From Diprion similis (Eukaryota > Arthropoda > Insecta > Hymenoptera > Diprionidae), in contig NC_060116.1 of the NCBI RefSeq assembly GCF_021155765.1, positions 5,828,001 through 5,892,000 of the forward strand: a stretch of DNA of 64,000 nt, read 5' to 3'. Both the position numbers and the translations under genes were made by a program. The notes beneath the pieces were generated by a model, which was not told the origin of the DNA, did not search any database, and was given only the letters and a program-made list of their open reading frames with translations. Positions 34,193 to 48,900 of this stretch are shown piece after piece (the stretch's first letter is position 1; each line of letters starts with the position of its first letter).

Positions 34193-37100
34193 TTTAGGCG
34201 GCAAAGCGGTTATTGCGCGGCAAACAAGTCGCCCAGGTACCTTTGGACTCGTTCCAGGTATTGTTGTTTGGGAATTTCATGAAAGGGCGTTAATCAGTCG
34301 TGCGGCAAAAGGAAATTTGGCTAGGTATAGAGGGGCTGAGGGGGGATGACTTGGCTGACTGAATTCTTACTCAGGCTAACGAGCGGTCGCATTTATAACG
34401 AAACTCATTAGAGTAATGCAAGCGACGGATTTTTCGGATTGCTAAACAAAGGTGGTCCTTGCTTATTGCCTTCGGCACTATTATACCGCTCGCATTATAC
34501 CCATTTGCGTGTAACTGTAACTTTGGTTAATCGTCCAGTTTTAAGGGCGAAATCGATTATTGGCTTACTCATTGTCAGTAATCGCTAACGATTTCATGTA
34601 TGGAAGAAGTATAGATTTATTTATGGCGTATAGTCAATAGTGTGCAGTATATATATATAGTGCTAGACGGGGGTAGAACTCACTTATTCGTCGCGTTCTC
34701 CTTGGTGCAACGATCAAATCATCTGTTCTTCAAATCATCTGAGATTAGTTTGATACCTAAAACCAAGCAATGGACACTTCGGATTCAACCAAGTCATAGA
34801 GAATCGTGACGTTTCAATTTCAATATGTCCATGCAGTTGGATCCACAATGACGGGTTCCAGAACCCATTTCAAACGATTTCAAACTCTCAAGTCCAAACG
34901 CTCATTTATCTTTTCAATTCATTTTATCATAAAATGAAAAATCATTTTGTAGTAGATAAAAAGAAAAAGGCGGGAGAAATTTTAGGTACGGTATTTTCTC
35001 AAAATCAACGTATCTTTCCGAATCTGATTTTACACGAATTTTCCTCGATTCAACCACGACTGTTGCAATCGTATGCTTTTGATACACAATTCGCGGAGTG
35101 ACATATTTTCACATGAGACTATAAAGACGTTCTTGCGCGATCAAGTTGGGGTTGTTGCCTGTTGCTAACTATTGCTGAGCTTTTTAAATAATTTGACGCC
35201 CGCGTGTGTCGCTGGACTGGCTGGCTTCGGCTTCAATTTATTCGAGAATTGCCGAGCACGCGCTATTGGCATTATTGCCGCAATTTGCACGTATGTCCAT
35301 ACGACACATACATGTTCACCAAATACTCGTGCAAGCCTGGATGCATAGTCATCTCAGTCGCACTAAAAATACCAGGCATGCGCCAACTGCAAGCGGTGCT
35401 GAATCTGCTGCAATGTTGCAAAATCTATACAGCAAACTACTTGTGCTAATTCGGGTTTCGAGTTCTTATTTACCAGGAAACGTGGTATGTACACATATTT
35501 ATTAATGTTCATTTTCGCAATAGTATTTGCAAATTAGGCAACAGTTACAACAAGCTTCGGAAAAGCAGACTTACAAAATGATAGAAATTGAAATTCTTGA
35601 CATTATTACAAGGACTATATCCTATTATTTTTACCAGAATGAATACTCGAGGTATTTATGTTTATAGTCTGGCTGAACACTTGTGTCAATTATGGTCTGT
35701 TACGCGCAACATATAATTGATATTCGTATATATGTACGTTATTAACGTACAACGAATAATCGCGTAATGACACGATGCCGAGCGGTATAAGAAAAGTTGA
35801 TTATATACTTCAATGTTTTCCTAATAGAAAAAAAATTCCAACATATTGATGATTACTTCTAACGTGTCTAATTGAAAATTCTGCAACAGTTAATCAATCA
35901 ACAATGAATAGATATCGAAAATTTGATTAGTTATTTTTTTATTTTTTTTTATTTACACTATGGTAAGGTAGATTCGAACAAATTTCATCTCTACCACACA
36001 AGTTTCTCGCGAGTATTTCGTAGTTTCGCTCTTGCTTAGCAGAATACGTAACCACGGTGAATCGAGAGCAGCATACGAAGTTACCGACTGCATTGCACGT
36101 GAAGAAGCGTTGGTTCGATAACGTCAGATGATGCTGAAGGCGCTCCTCCCGGCTGTCAGCCAATCAAGATCATTCATAATTGCGCTGTGCATCGCGTCGC
36201 GTTGGTGGTTTCTAACCGCTAATAATATTGATTGGCGCAGGTTGCAGGTTGGCGGGCTCGACGATACGGTGAAGCACGAACTTATGAAGAGTGCTTCAAA
36301 CCTATATGCAGTGCCAATGGATGGCCGATGGTTAGATGGTAACGTCCTTGTCGTTATTCGATCGACGATGTGTTATCTATCTTCTGTAATAGTAAAATCA
36401 ACCTATCGCCAGTTAATTTCATAGGCATCTAATCGGATTTCATTTATTTTCACTTTTCATAAGGGAGAAAATTACATATTGGTGTTGAACTATTTAATTT
36501 GTTATCTGGCATTTTATATTCTATTCCACTGATACTTTTCAAGATTTTTTCTAATCAGTCTTTGACTATACAGGGTACTCTACATCAACTCGGACGAGTA
36601 CTAACCCTCGCCAGCTTAGATTTACCCGTCGAATTATTGTGGTATTTCAACCACTGTAAAATATTTTTGGAAATTATTATAAATTTTTTTTAGCCTTCAC
36701 TTCGGAGCTGTTGAATTTAACTTCTTCGCATCAAATTTTTTAAACGATCTTATACTTCAAAATGGAAGGGTCACACGGCAAAAATAATTGCTTTTTAATT
36801 TACCTATGTAATTTGAATAAATTTTCACAATTTTGTTTTTTTTTACACCGTTATGGAATAGATAATCATAAACAAAATAAATAGAAAACGCTTTATGGAA
36901 ATCGTTGTAATGCGACTAGCACTCGATTGACGTCACATGTTTTACGTATATAGATACGTACTTGACCGACTAATATATCAATATAGATCGTCGACACCCG
37001 TGAGTGCCTATTTATCAATTTCGTCGTCGAGTTGCCGTCGAGTAGTTCGATTGTTACGTGGTTCTGCGGTTTGACATACGTTACGGTATGCAGTTCAGCT

Positions 37101-40100
37101 TCCCGTGCTCGTACCACCGACTAATTCGACAACGCCTTTCATCAAAGAGTCTCTATGTCACTCAATTCCGCGTACTGCATGTTTGAAACCCCTCGCGTCT
37201 CGAATGCATTAACCGTTAACGTCACCCCGGTACTCCGTCACACGCGACGTCGATCACAGTCGATATATGTTGACGTTGCTCAGGTACACCCGAGTACTTG
37301 AACATAAACATGAGAAGTATCCAAGTAACATTTCGTCCCCAATTCCGAGGGGAACGATGATTGCGTGCGAGTTTTATGACTCCCCTATCGATTCAAACAC
37401 ATTCCCATTTTCATCGGAATTTCACCTCGTTTTGACGTACGTCTCACGGTTGCGACTTGTTTTTCAAGTGATTTCAACTATAACTTTAACTAATGTTTCC
37501 AACATTCATATATACCGCAGTATTAGCTCAGGTTTCTGGTCACTTATTATGAAATTCTCCGGCAGAAACAATCGATCAATTTTTATCCATACATCTAATT
37601 TACTAGAAATTAACCTACCCTTAGAAGCTTAGTGAGGACAAAAATTACTATCGCCGACTAATCAGATGTGCTGAAAAAGCAACCTTCGTTTTACACGGCC
37701 ATTAAAGTAATTGGTACAGTTATTTTGGGCGCCCATCGCGATTTCCTGCACGTACTTTCTATTTTCTCTTACTATATTTTTGCAAGCATGTATCTAGGCG
37801 CTGCACGTGAATCATCTCCTCGGGTGTTTAGCTAGCTACTCAAGCATGCATAGAAATTGCACTTAAAGAGGAGGCATTAGGATATTAAATGAGAGGCAAA
37901 GGCTTAGGAGTTATTCGGAAATTATATTTTTCACGATTCCTCGGAGATTTGCCAACCGAGGAGGGAAATCGCTGGTTAGATTATACTTAGCTCGAAGAAT
38001 AGAGCGACATCTTCTTTACCAAACGACGGCTTAAGATGCAGGATGTGTACCGGCGCAAAGTGCAAATGGGTTTGACACTGGGATGCTAATGGGATTGAAC
38101 CCGTTATCCCGTTTCCCTGTCTCGCGAGTAAAAATCTCGTTTAGACTAAACTTTACCCCATCATCTAACGGCGTTGTCAATATTTCGTTAACAGTAGGAA
38201 AACGTTTTGCAGACGAGTTTTCGACGAGATATTTGACGCGTTATTACTGCATTACAGTTATAATATCTTTCTCAATGCAGTTTCGCAGTGACGAAGAAAC
38301 GTTCAAAAAATTGCAACCAAATTTCTGCAAGGTACACGTATGCAGAAATCTGTATCAACAGTTTTCAATCAACATCGTTATAATCACAATAACGTTGCCT
38401 ATGTTTTAAAAAAATTTTCAAACCGTACTTGTTCGGACATTCCACCTCGAACCATGCGATTCCCTACGAAGCATCGCCACGCGTATTTTGCACCCTTTCA
38501 ACTAGCACTTTGTGCAGAGCCAGGAAACTGACCCCGGCATGTCTGTTGCAAAGTTCATGAGGGTTGAAGAGAATCCGGGGCGACACGATGCGACGCGACG
38601 CGACGGCTGGCCTGGCGACGCAGCTCTTGTCGGTGTGAAATATTTGAATTTGGTGGGATCGTGTGCATTGTTACGAGGCTGATACAAAGCCTGGCCCTGC
38701 AGCGTTAATGGTGGCTACAGTGCAGCATTCATCGTGAGACAGGATATGTTTCCGAGGCCGTAAAACGCCCTACCCTCCATAACGTTTCAGCAGTTGGACT
38801 TCGCGGGGTTCGAAATGACCTCGCACATTCGCTGAGAGCCACTGACCGTAGAAACAATAACTTTGGCCTCTGGGTGCAGGGGTACCGTGGAGCATCCTTC
38901 GCAGATAATACGTTTATCACGAGCTTATTTATTGCCTCAGGTGCCCGCAGGGTTTTCCGCTATATTTACACGCGAGCTTGCCATGTGTTTCCTTATCAGG
39001 ATTCCACCGATTGCCTACCTAAGCTACGAGTGTCATGTATGTACCTGCACCTTACGTTGTTACGCTGGCTTCTTTTCACCCATATATCTGATCTGCAATG
39101 TCATAAGATGGAATTACATCGGTCGTTTCCCTCCTGCACGTATCAATTTTTCACTTCTCTGCGTCATGGTGTAAGAAGAATAGACGATCATGTTCTATCG
39201 AAGCTCTGAAGACGGTTCATCTGCTTTGGTACCCTTAAGTTATGTCTGCGAGGATAGGGAAAAGATCCGAATGCGTGACGAGAGGAAAACACGTGGAGAT
39301 GAAAAGGTTTCTGAGATTTTGGGTTTTTGAAAGGATACGTGCTTCGGGTTCGTATAACGGATACAACTATGAACGGAACCAGATTTGCCAGTTTCGTGTT
39401 TTCGTGATCCAGCTTATGTGTGTCCGCTTTGTTTAACGTGAGGTATTGGCTTGCAGGCTATACTTGGATATAGAATAATCGATACGTTGAGAAACAATAT
39501 CACCTTCTCTTGAATGTTTTTTAAATGAAATTTTGATATTGCAAATTACACTGGACCACTTTTCGTCGTTGAAATGGAGATACGTTTTCAAAATCAAGCA
39601 ATTGTCAGTCCGAAAGTGGGGAATCTAGCCGCGAGTGTTGATTAACCCAATTACAATATTTTAACAAAACAAACAGCCCTAGGATGTGGAATTAATATCA
39701 AGTCACGCCCTTTCCCGCCCTTCGGTTCTGACGCAGGTTCGACGGGGCCGCGCTGGACCTTCGAACTTTGGAAGGTCAGAGGGATTTGTGAAATTTGAGA
39801 TCCAATTTACCAAGGTTATGACTTTGTAAGCGATGCTTACTGGCGGTTCGTAATTGCGAACCGTCAGACTGGGGCTGGTCCGAGGTTAGTTTTTGAGGGG
39901 TGGATTTACCCTTCCGATTATTATCCGATGTGAACTAATAACTACTTTATAGTAAATTGTTTACCGTATCCCAAGGGTGACGGTCGGTGTAATTACTCAT
40001 AAATCTGATAAACTGAAACGAGACAGAATAAACAACTAATTCGTAAGTTTCGAACATTAGTTCAAAGGTTGAAAAAAGGCTGAGGGATGTCTGTTCATCG

Positions 40101-42565
40101 TTTGAGAAGTATAAATTTGCTTTGAAGGTAATTTATTTTTGATTTTTCACGGGTCGCAATGTAAACAAAATGGGTTAGTAATTGTCATTAGACGAAGTTT
40201 AATTTATCGAGTTTCATATTCTGTCAATTGAAATGGTTTTAATTTTACACAATAAACTTTCAATATCCAAACTTCTGAATAAGGACATTATTCACCGAAT
40301 CGTGACAACCAAAAATTCATCCTCCGTGCTGCGGGTCGAATAATAGATTTTTATTCACAAATTTTGCAGTATGTGATTGAAACAAAAATTTTACGAATTC
40401 AGTTAATGTATCTTGAAAAATAAGAAATGTATTTTTTAATCGAAAATGTAGTCTATCCTAAGTGGGTTTAACTCGTTTAATGCTGGTTCTGGGAGTCTGC
40501 CATGAAGATAAATGGTTTCTTGTTCATCGGAAACATCAGAGTTGTCAGCCTCTAAACATAAGATAAATTCTGAAACAATGGATTGTATCGGAACACGAGG
40601 TGAAGTTTATCTCTTTAAAGGATTATAAAAAGAGATATTTACTCTGCACATCTCTATTGACATCATGATTGGTAACGCATTACAAAAAGAATTACAGATT
40701 TTGTGAACAGTTGATTTCTCGTTGTCTCGTACAATATTTCGGTGGTATGCTGCGATCGATGGGGAAAATAATTCGAACGCATATATCTACAGTGTGTGAG
40801 TATAAATCAGGATTGAAATCGGATTGACACTCTGCTTCCCACCGCGTCAATGCCAGTTATTCGACAATCCATCGTGAGCTGAAACGATTTTCGTTCGTAG
40901 CTTTGGCATACATCAATTCCCTTTTTCTTCTTTTTTTTCCACCACCCTATAGCCGCGTTTCCACGTACTACCTCCCTTCGTCTTCAATTTCGAAGGTATC
41001 GGTCTTACGCTTTTGAACCTTTCGAGTCGAGTTAAAACCGCCGGAACGTTTTTCATTTTTCACAATTCTCTCTAAAAATCTTGACCGATCAATCCGAAAT
41101 ATTACGAAAACGGACAGTGTACAGCTAGATTTCACTTCAACAGCTCGGTTAGGTATACGATTGTAGAATATAATGTGGATTAGGAAGAATTAGTCATGTG
41201 GATAAATAACAAGTTTTACGCAGTGCCAATCACCGAGTTATTATACTCTCTGATTTTCCGAGTAACTATCTGTATGTATATGTATATATATAGGTATATA
41301 TATAGGTATATATATTAGCGTGCCAATTCCAGGTCTTGGCAAATATTTGCCAGCGACTAATATTGGCCTGATTTTATCAAGTCTTGTCGGCGGCAGTAAT
41401 GAGACTCCTTCTAATTGGCTGGCTTGTTTTAGATGTAAAAATCCGCTCCTTCTTCTCCTTTCATCAGAGCCGTCTGATTACGCGATAGGCGAACGTGGTT
41501 CTCATCGTATCGACGGTCTTCTAATTAGTTGCGTTGAATTTCCGCGGAGATGGGGAAGAATGAAAGATAGATAAAAATAAAATCCTGATTGGATTTTCTA
41601 CTAACATTCCAAAGATATGGAAAAAAGAAGAATCAAATCAAGCTAAAAATTACTTGCGTAACGAGTTTCAATAATGGAAGTGTTCGGACCGGGAACGTGA
41701 TGGTTTCATCTGTCAAACATTTACCTGAAAATGAATAAACGATGCGATTGTAAAATCGACCCTGATGCCATTTAACAAGATAATCGCTCGGGCAATTTTA
41801 ATTCCCGCGAATTATTATTACAAATTAACGGCGAGAACGATTTGTGATTCATTTATTCACTCCAAAATGGAGAGAAACTCGAGTATATTTTTTTTATGAG
41901 CTAATAATTATCGTTCGAGAGATTCCATTAAAAACTTTTAGTTTATAAAAAGTTTATTACTGAGAGTTCACTGAGTTTCTTTTAATATACGTATCGCTTC
42001 TTTATAACTAAATTCAATAAGGATTCTTTTTATACTTTCATGCGTGAAGGTAAAAATTTTAGGGAGCTTGTAGCGAATTGTTGTATTTAAGGATCTGACC
42101 TACATAAACATCCACTATAGGTGATTCTGATCGTATTTCAACTTCTGCAGTCTGTTGGTATAATTGAATAGCGCGGGTTTCACGCCAGCTGAGCTCGGTA
42201 CGTGGTTGTAAAAGTGAGCTTGTTAAAAGTCCAAACAGGTTGAACGAGATTCGGTTTTTCAAAGCAATTAGGATACATTTTCAGTCAGATTTCAGATACA
42301 GCTGTGGTCGTTTTTTCTGTTACATTTGACTCGCTTTGAACATACCGGTTGTATAACGCCTGTCAAGAATAAAAGTCCCTTATTCTTCAGGGGAAAATCG
42401 TGAGCTGGAAATCCTTCCAAAGCCGTCGGTCTCATATTTCACAATTCTCTTTCCGCGACTCGTTACGCAACCGTCTTCCAATCACTCCTTCCAACCGTAT
42501 CATTTTCATCGTCGAGACGAAGTGAAACGGCTGTGCGAAATCACAAGATCCGCTGCTTTTGACAG
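34193..42565. other. 8.4-kb gene desert upstream of CrebA
   Basis: AT-rich with scattered short open frames. Frames at 36128-36424 and 37267-37632 on the plus strand exceed 95 codons but have no recognisable domain and contradictory frames on the other strand. It may hold distal regulatory elements of CrebA. Confidence 0.4.
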
Positions 42566-43627
42566 GGGTCGGAAACAAACGTCGGGAAAAATATCCCGTC
42601 GTTAGGATCAGGTGCACGGGTTTTATTTTTAAATTTATTCCCCGATTTAATCGGGATCAATCGCGTTTCAGACTCTCTTTTCTTCTATTTCAAATCCAAG
42701 TTTGCATTTCCCGGATATCCTCAGCTGTCGTCTAGCTCTCGTATAACTCAGGTCAGTCTGCAGCGATCGGAAGAGGGCTTTGAAAACCGAGAGAGCTTTT
42801 ATACGGCGAAGAAAGGTGAGGAGCTGAAGCACACCGAGGCACTCGAATCGATTTACACAACGGACTGTGGAGTGCATCCTGCATACGTGCACCTCGCAGC
42901 GTCTACGTGTCCATCCGGATCGTCGCGGCCTTCTCCTCCCGAGGTTCGTCCTGATTCCTCCAATCCCATCCCCGTCCTCGCCCTCCTCCACCTGAGACCA
43001 GGTGCTGCTTTCCTGCACTGCGCCCTGTTTCTTCATCCCAGTGCATCGCTGCCATTGGGGATGAAATTTATCACGTGCAGAGAGCTTCCGGGGTTAGAGT
43101 GGAGGGATGTCCGGTCTGCACGCTGCAGATGCGACCAGCCGCGTCTTCGGGAAGACGTATTATATTCAATCTCTTGCGAATTTCCCCACCTGGATAAATA
43201 TATCGCCTGGTCTCCAGGACAGCCGGTGAAAAATGCTGTGAAAACCTCGTCGCGGTGCACGACATCCTCACCTTTCGTTCAACTTGGACTTCATCAGTTA
43301 GTATGTGACACTTACTCTTCGTCTCTTCGTAATTCACGAGTTTATCATCCAGAAAAGAAGGTCAGTTCTAGTATTGGAAGGATCTATGGTGTGCAAGGTA
43401 CCGCTTTTGCCACAGGACGACGAAGTTTCGTTACTTCTGTACACCGTTTTTCCTTACTCCCGAGTGAAAGTAATAGGCTACGTACCAGATCGCAGTTCCA
43501 GGGATTCCAGGAACTTAGAAAGGGTGGTTCAAGAGCTTTTCTTGTCGTTTATCCTTTCCTCCGCCGTTTCTTGATAGTCAGGACAAGTTTCTGTATTGAA
43601 AAGAATGTCTTGTCCTCGGTAAATTAG
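42566..43627 (+). other. Unexplained 353-codon open frame, no early ATG
   Basis: The plus frame has no stop from 42563 to the TAG at 43625-43627, over 350 codons, longer than any single exon of the named genes. The previous in-frame stop (TGA at 42560-42562) is followed at once by an acceptor-like gcttttgacag ending at 42565, so the stretch could be a terminal exon. The first in-frame ATG is at 43061, leaving 188 codons. The product would be serine/arginine-rich with scattered cysteines. I recognise no family. The region (42870-43260) is much richer in GC than its surroundings, which makes stops rarer, and minus-strand frames of 75-122 codons overlap it. Confidence 0.25.
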
Positions 43628-43773
43628 TGAACGTATTATGATTACTTTTCTATCCAATTATATATCGCTGCAATAAAATTAAATTCCTGTTTCTTTTCAG
43701 ACATGAAGAAACTCTGACGTATGCATATCATAACTCCGGTGAAACTCACCTGAACGCGGATCGTGGAAGGCTT

Positions 43774-44840
43774 TTAAAGGACGATGCCCACTCGGCAGAT
43801 ACACTCAAAGTGCTGCGTTGTTATCGCTTCCGTGCTTGGAGGATGCTGGAGAAACAAGGTAAGATCAACCCTTATTCAGTATACTCCTTTCGTGATTTAT
43901 GCATGAAGTTTCCTCGGCTCCCGACGATCGCTTGTTTATGTAGGCGTGTATACGAAGGGAGTGGACAGGTCGATCTCTCTGCCTCCTGGAGGAGCTTCCA
44001 TCTTGCGGTTTAATATATACTTCGAAAGGGTAAATTTACCTGCGGGACATTGTCTGCTCTTTAAGGAATCTATTCACATCGGTAATTCAGCTGGTTGATG
44101 GTTTTGCAACCGGGGAATGCAAAAATAGGTTGGTAAAAGGGTCGACCATTCCTTTAATTTTAGATTACGTGCTCGCACATTGTTACAGAGAAAAAAGAAA
44201 TCTTTTCCCTTAAATAAGTGCGCGACAAGGGACATGATGAGTGACAATAAGTTTCTTTTCATTGCTTACGTTCAAGCATTTTAATCTAATTAACTATTAA
44301 AGATGAAGAGGCTTACAAGTGTCCTAGATTCATTTCGGCTGGCATCGAATGGTCTGAATTCGAATCGAATTCCTTGTTTCAACCGCATTGTGATAACCCA
44401 TTGTATGGAATATATAGTCAGTTTACCGAGTTTGCAATGTGCAGACGAGCGGAGGAACGTTGACTCGTTTTACTGCTTCTTGATTCTCCTTGTTTCATGC
44501 TTACAATAGTTGCATGTACGTTGGAGGGCGAAATTATGCTTTGAACTTTCCTATCCTTTATCCCGAAAATTATTCCGCCAGTGGAGACTCGGAGGATTCA
44601 TCCACCCTGCTGAAATTGGGTATTAACGGAGTGATATACTATTCTGTCCTGATGAGTTTGATCGCGTTTATTTCTGGTTTTGAGATTGCTGGAAATGTCT
44701 TTGCATTGGATTACCTTCTTGAAATGTTTGAAGACCATCAGACCGGCAGCCACCAGGAGGAGAATCAGTGTCACGAAATTCCATCCCCTCCAACCCCAGA
44801 TGGGTGTCCCAGGGGCATCGGCTCTGGAGCAAACTCCCAT
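43774..44840 (-). CDS. Possible two-exon single-pass membrane micropeptide
   Basis: A first exon (44715-44840) starts with ATG and encodes 42 aa. A short polar head with tryptophans is followed by a strongly hydrophobic segment (FVTLILLLVAAGLMVF, residues 22-37) and a basic KHFKK end before AAG|gtaatc. The best downstream acceptor on this strand (cttgtttctccag at 43846) opens in the matching phase and stops after 23 codons at 43774, for a total of 65 aa. I do not recognise the family. Splice signals of this quality also occur by chance here, and a competing plus-strand exon-like segment covers the second exon (43702-43858). Treat it as a candidate only. Confidence 0.2.
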
Positions 44841-45931
44841 TTTAAACGATATCCAGAATTAATTTTGCCTGGATTGCGGAAATTTATTTATTTAAATTTT
44901 TATTTTTTTTATCAAAATCACACTGTTAATTTGGTCCGATTGGGTTCGATGACGTTTTTCTTAAATTTATATTGACAGATGTTGCGTGATTTGTTACTCC
45001 TTTGTTTTCATAGGGTTTTCTTTATTCTTTTTTTACTTTCTCCTCTCGCGGTCACGCAGTGAAACAAAATTTTTCATCGTTAGGTTGGCAGTCGTGCATC
45101 GTAATTAATAGATGTGGTAGCAGAGTAACAGACTTTTTGACAGTTATTGTACATTTCAATGATCGCGGTCATTAGAGGTGAGATGTTTTCAAGCTTTTTC
45201 CTGAAGAAAGTCCTCGTCATTTAATCTACTATACGGGAAACACTCAAGTTTCATCTTTTGCATGAATTTTCCGCTCTATACGATGGTCAAGTCATTTTTC
45301 ATCTGCCGACAGCAGTTTTTCAGGAAAACGCAAAAAACGTCATATTTTGCTGTTTTCTCGAAACCCCGGCTATGCGGCTCAAAAATGACATTAGATTTGA
45401 GTTTCTGAGGGTCGAAAACCTCTGTAAACCAAAATGCGGTCACGAACCGAATATCTTGAATTCCGACTAATTTTGACTGGACTATGAAGACAAGTGTCGC
45501 GAAAAGTGACCAACGGATAGTTTTCTATGGGACTATAATCGCGGGTCGATTCCTCAAAGAAGCTTCACGATCGTCTCGGCGAGTTTCTTGTCTCTTGTCC
45601 ATTTTCATTCTCGTCGCGTGACGAAGCAATTAGTCTCGGGGTAACAATTCGATTGTTGAATAGACGCCGGGATAAAGGCAGTCAGTCGAGCCTTAGGCTT
45701 TTGTGAGGAGCACTTATTAAACGAATCGCACGAGTGCAATGGCGTATTTCTGTATTCAAAAGTTTAACCCTCGGGAGGAATATAACCGAGAGCTTATCCG
45801 GCCCGATTCCGTCCTCCGGAGTCCTCGTGGAATTTGAATTTTTCATTTCTTGGCTAACGAGCGATTGCACCCTTGTATTCAGAGAGACTTTTGATACTCT
45901 GTATATCACGTATATTATACATCCTACATAG

Positions 45932-45964
<33 letters not shown>

Positions 45965-48900
45965 ATACGAAAATTTTTAGTGACGCGTTTTACACGCCAC
46001 GCTAATTGCTTTGCGGAGCTGCTCTGAGCCCCCTTAAAAAAAACTTCCACTCAATTTACCTTCGCTTAATCACACTTAGTCCGTGGTGTGAAATTTTCCG
46101 AGTTAATCTTGAGCCCGTGTCTTGTATCACGTTCGATTGCAAAGTGGCAAAATAATTGGTAGGTTTATACTGTCTTTTTTGTAAATAACTCTGGGAGAGC
46201 TGAAGAAGGATGTGATAATGAATAGTTTCAATTGAAATTTGGAAAATTGATTTGGTCCAAGTTTTCAAATCTGAAAAATATTTTTGCAATGGATGCGATC
46301 GTATTTTATGAACTCCAGAATTTCATCGACTTCAGGCAACGCCTGTGCATCGCATCATTTATCAAAGCCTCGTACCCGTTTTATGCAATATTATTTACTC
46401 GGGTGCAAATTTCAGCACGATTTATCTAAAAAATTATATTCCCACCGATATTGACTGTCGAGAGTTAATTTGTGCAGTGCGGTCTAATCAAAGTTGATAT
46501 AACGAGGTTTCGAGGGTGTTAGATCGTCATTTTCTCTCTGATACACGCGGTAATGTGAAATGTAAAATCGAACGTGCATCAAAGTCAGTATCACAGCTTG
46601 AATATATGTTGCATTAATCATTTTCAAAATTCACAAAGATTGATTAAAATAATCCAGGCACACTGATAAAAATTTCATTTATTACAGTTACTATAAAGTT
46701 TTAGTAAAAAGGATCTGTTTACAATAACGGCGCAATATTGTTTAGATTATATGAAAATGTGGCACAAGTAACTATTTAGTATGGTTACAGATGTTAGTAT
46801 TCCTTGAATCTGTCTTATTAGTTTACCTGATTTTTCAGTCAAATTACCGCAAATAATTACAAAAAAATATATAACGAGTAACTATAATAAAAAAAGAATA
46901 GTAAGAAATACTAGGGATTTTCCGGTTACATCGAAAGAAACTCATTTTCACTTTGTGTAAAAAACTATAACGTATTTCTCGATTGTCGTGAAAAATGAAG
47001 GTAGTCGAGGAGTGTATAGCAACCGCAATTTCAAATTTCTCTCAGTGTATCACTCTACTCTTTTGTAATGCGACAAAACGTAAGAATTCGTACAACACTG
47101 AGCTACAAAGGGTTGAAATTTATCGCTGTCTCGTGAGACCCTTTACCGCAAGCTCTTCTCTGTTCACGATTCATTTGATTAATAATTTCAACCGTCCAGA
47201 GAGTGGCTTCGAGCGGAAAAGGAAAGAGCTCTGCGAGATGAGAACCCGCCTGCTGGGACATCTTGTGCAAAATTACGCATTCGGGGCTTTCCACTTTGGC
47301 GTGGATCACCACTGTTTCTTGTCCTCCAACTTTCAGCATTCGACTCTGGTTATGCAAAAACTTTTCAAATAATCTCCGTACAGTCTAACCTCGATATTGT
47401 CGACTGGAAAGTATCACGGAAGACACGCGTCTTCTGGATTTTCTGTAATAGGCCATAGGCAAGTTGAATTAACTTTGTGAATATTTTGTCGAAAAAACTT
47501 TTGTAGGAAAACATTCTTTCTAACAATTCTTATGTAGAATAATTCATGCAAGATTATTTTTAATGTGAATATCGAAATTCTTTTTGTGGGAAAATATTCT
47601 CAGGAAAAAAGTTTTAGTAGAAACGAGTCTGTAGAACATTTGCCCTGTAGAATTGATTTCTATAGAATCGAACCGCATTTTAACATACTGTATATTGGTA
47701 TGCAGTGCTTCGGAAATGCCCCACTGTATCGGCGAGGGTTGCGCACTTACATTAACCGGAAATTGATTCTGTGTAAACCGGAAATAGGCTGCTGCGTTAC
47801 GCACCGTCAATGCGTCGACGTACGTACGTACGTATGTACGTATATTTTTACCGTACCTACAAACATTTTGAGTCCGATTTATTTTCGAGTTGGATTGAGG
47901 TCGATGCACTTTCATTCGACATGTTCGTTTATTGATGTGTGTGGACTAGATTCATCGATATTTTCATATTTCTCATGATTCATAATAATATTTGATTAAA
48001 GCGTACTTATAATTTATTAATTCATTAAATACCGGACCAATAATTTGACAATTTTAAAGTCATTAAACACGCAGATAAAGCGGATTTGTTAAATTCATCA
48101 AATATGGCAGACGAAACGTTCGTTTGATCCAGCAAAAAAGTAGTCAGAACAATAATTTATGTTATCAATTGAATCCAAATTCATTTCAACTAACAAAACA
48201 TTTATTCCACTGTATTGGATCGCTGTACTTGGTCATTCCAACGCATTCTTTTTCGACTTCAGTATATAAACTTTCTTCATTCGAAAGTAGATTTCAAAAA
48301 ACCTCCTGTAGGATGACCGAAAAACACAGCGATCAAGTTTTTCCCTCGTGTAACTCGTCTAGAATCGATATTGCAAATTCACAGACTTGTCCCTTCGCCT
48401 TTGGGTTCGGCGATTCGCCGTTCAGCCCTGAACGTCGTCCCGCATATTTGTAAGGGTGGTTACGGCCTTAATCAAGCTGAGGTTACAGGGGTTGTTTTAA
48501 TTACGGAACCGTTGGGCCATAATTTTCCTGTTACAGTGACATTTCGTTCACCGTTGAACCGTTTTCCTCGGATTACAAAGGCGCTAACCGAATCGTAAGC
48601 AACACTAGGCGGAACAAAAATTTTTTTTTTTAATTTTTTTTAGTCAATATCTACAGCAATTGTGCCAAGATTTACAAATCCGATGCTAAGAGCTACAAAA
48701 ATCAATACTAAAAGTTACAATATGCTTAAAATTAGGGAGATCTAACACAATTGATGTTGATTTTTCTCGAAAAAAGTGCTATTCATATATTCATCACAAC
48801 AAATGTAAAACCTAAGTTACATTTTTATCCGCGTATACTTATTTCCATCAAACAAGCGTTACACTTAGCAGAAAATTGCGTTCACGGTCTTTTTTTTTCA

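Noticed and set aside
43702-43858. Plus-strand segment with tttcttttcag acceptor and gtaaga donor, open for 52 codons
   Set aside because: It does not connect in phase with the long frame ending at 43627, and the minus strand of the same stretch also has good splice-like sites.
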